In this document: piece after piece, positions 13,478-16,069 of the stretch | Layout of the letters: each line of letters starts with the position of its first letter | Numbering within the stretch: the first letter of the stretch is position 1 | Translations under genes and position numbers: made by a program | NCBI GenBank assembly: GCA_003537645.1 | Contig: DPRM01000025.1 | Location: 1 to 16,069 of the forward strand | DNA: 16,069 nt | From: Prolixibacteraceae bacterium | Lineage (GTDB): Bacteria > Bacteroidota > Bacteroidia > Bacteroidales > Prolixibacteraceae | Direction: 5' to 3' | Notes under the pieces: model-generated | The model's database searches: none | The model's input: only the letters and a program-made list of their open reading frames with translations | What the model was told of the DNA's origin: nothing

Positions 13478-15460
13478 ATGAAGTTATTTTTTTCAATCAG
13501 CCTGTTTTTATTACTGCTCCTGAATGTTTATTCCGGCTATTCGCAGAATGAAGTTGAAATTTCCGGCGTTAGGTATCTTTTGCATACGGTTAAAAAGGGT
13601 GAGACTACTTTCAGTCTTTGCCAGAAATACAAAGTAACGCAAGCTGAATTAAATGCAGCAAATCCTGAAATTTCCGGAGTTCTTAAGTCGGGTTCGCAGG
13701 TTAAAATTCCGGTAAAAAAGCCTGCTGAAGTAAAAATAGCGGTGCAGCCCAATGAAAAAGCAACAGCTTCAGAACCCGAATATTATTACCACAAGGTTAC
13801 AAAGCAGCAAACTATTTTCTCGATCGCGAAACAATATGGCATAACTGCCAATGAGTTGATACGGTATAATCCGATAATTACCAATGGATTGAATGCCGGT
13901 CAGGTATTGAAAATTCCGGTACTGACGGATAATTCAGCCGATACTACAGAGCCGAAGGTTATTGCAGCCGAAAATGTAAAAGTATCGTCAGATGCAGGTT
14001 CCGAAGAGAATTTTAGGTTTCATACTGTGGTTGCGGGTGAGACCTTGTATTCGCTGGGTAATAAATTTTCGGTTTCGAGGGAAGAGCTGATCAGGCTGAA
14101 TCCGGCTGTTAAAAATGGTTTGCAGACTGGCACAAGGCTGAAAATACCGGAAAAGAAAGAATTGAAAGAGGAAAATTTAGAAAGCTCGCAACCCGATCAA
14201 AATAAAGTTGCTGATGCCATTGCTGAACCGGAATCTGTTATTTGCAATCCGATATCCGGACGAAATATCCAAAAATACAAAGCTGCTCTTTTATTGCCTT
14301 TGAATCTTCAGGGAAACGACCAAATCAATATTTCAGAAGTAAAAAGCGGCATTTTAACTGGTAAAATTGATTTAAGCCATTTAAATACTTTGGCTGGTAC
14401 CGACTCGGTGGGTATTACCAGCGGATTGAACATTGATTCGAAAGTGGAAGGTTTCATCGAATTTTACGAAGGTGCATTACTGGCTATCGACAGTCTCATT
14501 CAGCAGGGAATGAACATCGAACTGATTGTTTTTGATGCCAGCAACAAGCAGATGATCAACGGTTTGCTGCAATTGGATATTTTTCGCGAACTGGATATGA
14601 TTATCGGGCCGGTTTATCCTGAATTACAGGAAACAGTGGCAGCATTTGCGGCAAAGAACCGGATTCCGATGATTTCGCCGCTCGCTTCAACCGGAAATTA
14701 CGAAGAAAGTAATCCATATTATTTTAAAGTAAATCCTACCCGAGAATACCAGATTGAACAGACCGCACAATTTATTGCGGATAAGTTCAGCAGTAAAAAT
14801 CTGGTACTATTGCAAATAAACGGTAATTCGAATTCGGCAGAAGCTAAGCTGGCCGAAAAAAGCAAAGAAAAGCTGAGGTCTTTAAAGAATAAAACAGTTC
14901 GCGAGTATAGTTTTCAGCAACATGGATTAAGTGCTTTAAAGCCAATGCTCGACGAAAATGGCGAGAATATATTTATCATCCCAACTGATAATGAAGCCCA
15001 GGTGAGTGTTGCCGTCACCAATCTGACCTCCCTGGCCGAACATTTTGATGTGGTGCTGGTCGGAACATCAACCTTGCCAAAACTAAAAAGTATTCAGACA
15101 GAGAATTACCACCGGGTCAGGTTGCATTATTTGTCTCCTTATTTTGTCGATTACACCAAATCGTTAACCCGCAGGTTTGTTGGTCGTTACCGCGACGTGT
15201 TTTCGGGCGAACCAACACAGTTCAGTTTTCAGGGGTTCGATGTTACTTACTATTTCCTGAATGCATTGTTTCGCTACGGAAAAGATTTCAGGAGTTGCCT
15301 GCCACAGTACCCGATGGAATTGACCCAAATGGAATTCAGGCTTAAAAGGGTGTCGCCGATGGGCGGTTACATGAACAAGGCATTGTTTGTAACAGCCTGG
15401 GATCGCAATTTCGAGATACTGAATGGAGGAATTTTCGGAAGTTTCAATTCTGAAAACTAA
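13478..15460 (+). CDS. Triple-LysM periplasmic protein with periplasmic-binding-protein-like domain
   Basis: The 660-residue protein starts at the ATG at 13478; an upstream in-frame TTG at 13466 would only spoil the signal peptide MKLFFSISLFLLLLL, probably cleaved near residues 22-23 (GYS-Q). Three LysM peptidoglycan-binding repeats follow at about 34-78, 103-147 and 181-224. Each has the pattern H-x-V..(G)ET..S...K(Y/F).V(S/T)..EL...NP......L..G..(L/V)KIP. The second repeat has QQT in place of GET. A Pro/Glu-rich linker (225-260) joins a domain at ~266-650 resembling the type-1 periplasmic-binding fold (AALLLPLNL, GFIEFYEGALLAIDSL, MIIGPVYPELQ, PMISPLAS, NPYYFKVNPTREYQ). The same fold occurs in amino-acid-binding proteins and in LpoA, an activator of penicillin-binding protein 1a. 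No permease genes are nearby, so a wall-anchored sensor or synthase regulator is more plausible than transport. That role is inferred. Confidence 0.85.
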   Translation: MKLFFSISLFLLLLLNVYSGYSQNEVEISGVRYLLHTVKKGETTFSLCQKYKVTQAELNAANPEISGVLKSGSQVKIPVKKPAEVKIAVQPNEKATASEPEYYYHKVTKQQTIFSIAKQYGITANELIRYNPIITNGLNAGQVLKIPVLTDNSADTTEPKVIAAENVKVSSDAGSEENFRFHTVVAGETLYSLGNKFSVSREELIRLNPAVKNGLQTGTRLKIPEKKELKEENLESSQPDQNKVADAIAEPESVICNPISGRNIQKYKAALLLPLNLQGNDQINISEVKSGILTGKIDLSHLNTLAGTDSVGITSGLNIDSKVEGFIEFYEGALLAIDSLIQQGMNIELIVFDASNKQMINGLLQLDIFRELDMIIGPVYPELQETVAAFAAKNRIPMISPLASTGNYEESNPYYFKVNPTREYQIEQTAQFIADKFSSKNLVLLQINGNSNSAEAKLAEKSKEKLRSLKNKTVREYSFQQHGLSALKPMLDENGENIFIIPTDNEAQVSVAVTNLTSLAEHFDVVLVGTSTLPKLKSIQTENYHRVRLHYLSPYFVDYTKSLTRRFVGRYRDVFSGEPTQFSFQGFDVTYYFLNALFRYGKDFRSCLPQYPMELTQMEFRLKRVSPMGGYMNKALFVTAWDRNFEILNGGIFGSFNSEN

Positions 15461-15605
15461 CGAAAAATAATAGTGGCTGTATCCGCCCATCGAATTCCCT
15501 ATAAATTGAAATTTTGATTGACGCTTAAAACCCTTTCCCTGTTTCATTCCTGAAAATCGGTAAAAGATTGTATTTTAGCAGTTCCTGAAAAACGATTTTG
15601 CGATT

Positions 15606-16069
15606 ATGATTCTTGAAAAAATAACAGAAAATGCAAGTATTACCCGTTCTTTGGAAAAGCTTTTCCGAATGAAGATATCTCTGCTTTTTTGTATGGTGTT
15701 TTTTCTTACCGGCCTGAAATCCAGTGGCATTTCTGTGGTAAATAATCTGAATTTTGACTTCTATTCGCAGGAACACGGACTTTCAAATAACCAGATTCAT
15801 AGCATTCTTCAGGATAAAAAGGGCTGGATGTGGATTGGTACTTCGCAAGGGGTTTGCCGCTTTGACGGTCATAAATTTACGATTTTCAAGAACGATCCTG
15901 AAGATCCGGCCAGCCTGAAAGGAAATTTGGTCAGGGCGATTTTTGAGGATAGCAAAGGTCAGTTGTGGATTGGTACCGAAAATGGCGGGTTAAATAAATT
16001 TAACCGCGAAAAGGAAAATTTTAAGCAATTATTCTATAAAGGCGATACGGCAACACTGAAAGATGCATC
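15606..16069 (+). CDS. Start of a two-component regulator propeller sensor (Reg_prop; likely hybrid two-component system), cut by the window end
   Basis: About 154 codons are present and no stop is reached. From the ATG at 15669 the protein begins MKISLLFCMVFFLTG, a signal peptide; the ATG at 15606 adds 21 residues in frame and is the less likely start. The mature part opens with FYSQEHGLSNNQIHSILQDKKGWMWIGTSQGVCRFDG, then NLVRAIFEDSKGQLWIGTENGGLNKFNR. These are two consecutive two-component regulator propeller repeats (pattern ..GLS...I..I..D..G..WIGT..G..(R/K)F), which build a periplasmic double beta-propeller in Bacteroidota sensors. In the phylum such N-termini usually continue through a Y_Y_Y domain, a membrane segment, histidine kinase, receiver and AraC-type DNA-binding domain, and they often control polysaccharide utilisation genes. 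The remainder lies outside the window, so kinase status is inferred. Confidence 0.85.
   Translation, partial: MILEKITENASITRSLEKLFRMKISLLFCMVFFLTGLKSSGISVVNNLNFDFYSQEHGLSNNQIHSILQDKKGWMWIGTSQGVCRFDGHKFTIFKNDPEDPASLKGNLVRAIFEDSKGQLWIGTENGGLNKFNREKENFKQLFYKGDTATLKDA

Noticed and set aside
1..16069. CRISPR array or cas genes that might accompany the TPR-CHAT protein
   Set aside because: I saw no regularly spaced direct repeats and no Cas-like protein on either strand of the window.

Overview
The window reads as chromosomal DNA of a Bacteroidota bacterium, probably an anaerobic or facultative member of the Bacteroidia (a Marinilabiliales-like lineage is my guess, not a demonstrated placement). 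The reasons are AT-rich intergenic DNA, Bacteroidota-type -7 promoter boxes (TAnnTTTG) ahead of several genes, no strong Shine-Dalgarno sequences, a TonB-type energy transducer, a LysM plus binding-protein-fold lipoprotein-like protein typical of the phylum, and the start of a two-component regulator propeller sensor (Reg_prop, as in hybrid two-component systems).

Layout. (1) 76-2958 (+) encodes an exported, membrane-anchored TPR-CHAT protein with the caspase-like His/Cys pair intact. Facing it, with 13 bp between stop codons, is an ECF-type sigma factor (2972-3556, -). The sigma gene's terminator lies inside the last codons of the CHAT gene. (2) 3557-3910 holds no convincing full gene, but it has a perfect 12-bp bidirectional hairpin, a CTAA-rich leader and a 20-codon ORF that looks like an orphan leader of a transporter gene. 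(3) A TonB-like protein (3911-4648, -) diverges from an Omp85/BamA-like outer-membrane protein (4793-6643, +), which ends at a clear terminator. (4) A large SNF2-family helicase (6813-9818, -) starts with TTG and diverges from the next operon. (5) 10036-13425 (+) encodes NfnA, NfnB and a dihydroorotate-dehydrogenase-like flavoprotein whose catalytic Cys position is Ala. A degenerate heptad repeat separates the last two. (6) 13478-15460 (+) encodes a three-LysM periplasmic protein with a type-1 periplasmic-binding-protein-like domain. (7) A sensor gene starts near 15606 and runs off the window.

How the parts may work together. The TPR-CHAT protein and the ECF sigma factor form the most interesting unit: a possible protease-controlled transcription switch with no CRISPR locus nearby. 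NfnA and NfnB would form an electron-bifurcating transhydrogenase balancing NADH, NADPH and ferredoxin, which fits an anaerobic metabolism; the DHOD-like protein next to them has no obvious pyrimidine role. The TonB-like, Omp85-like and LysM proteins serve the envelope but are not in one operon.
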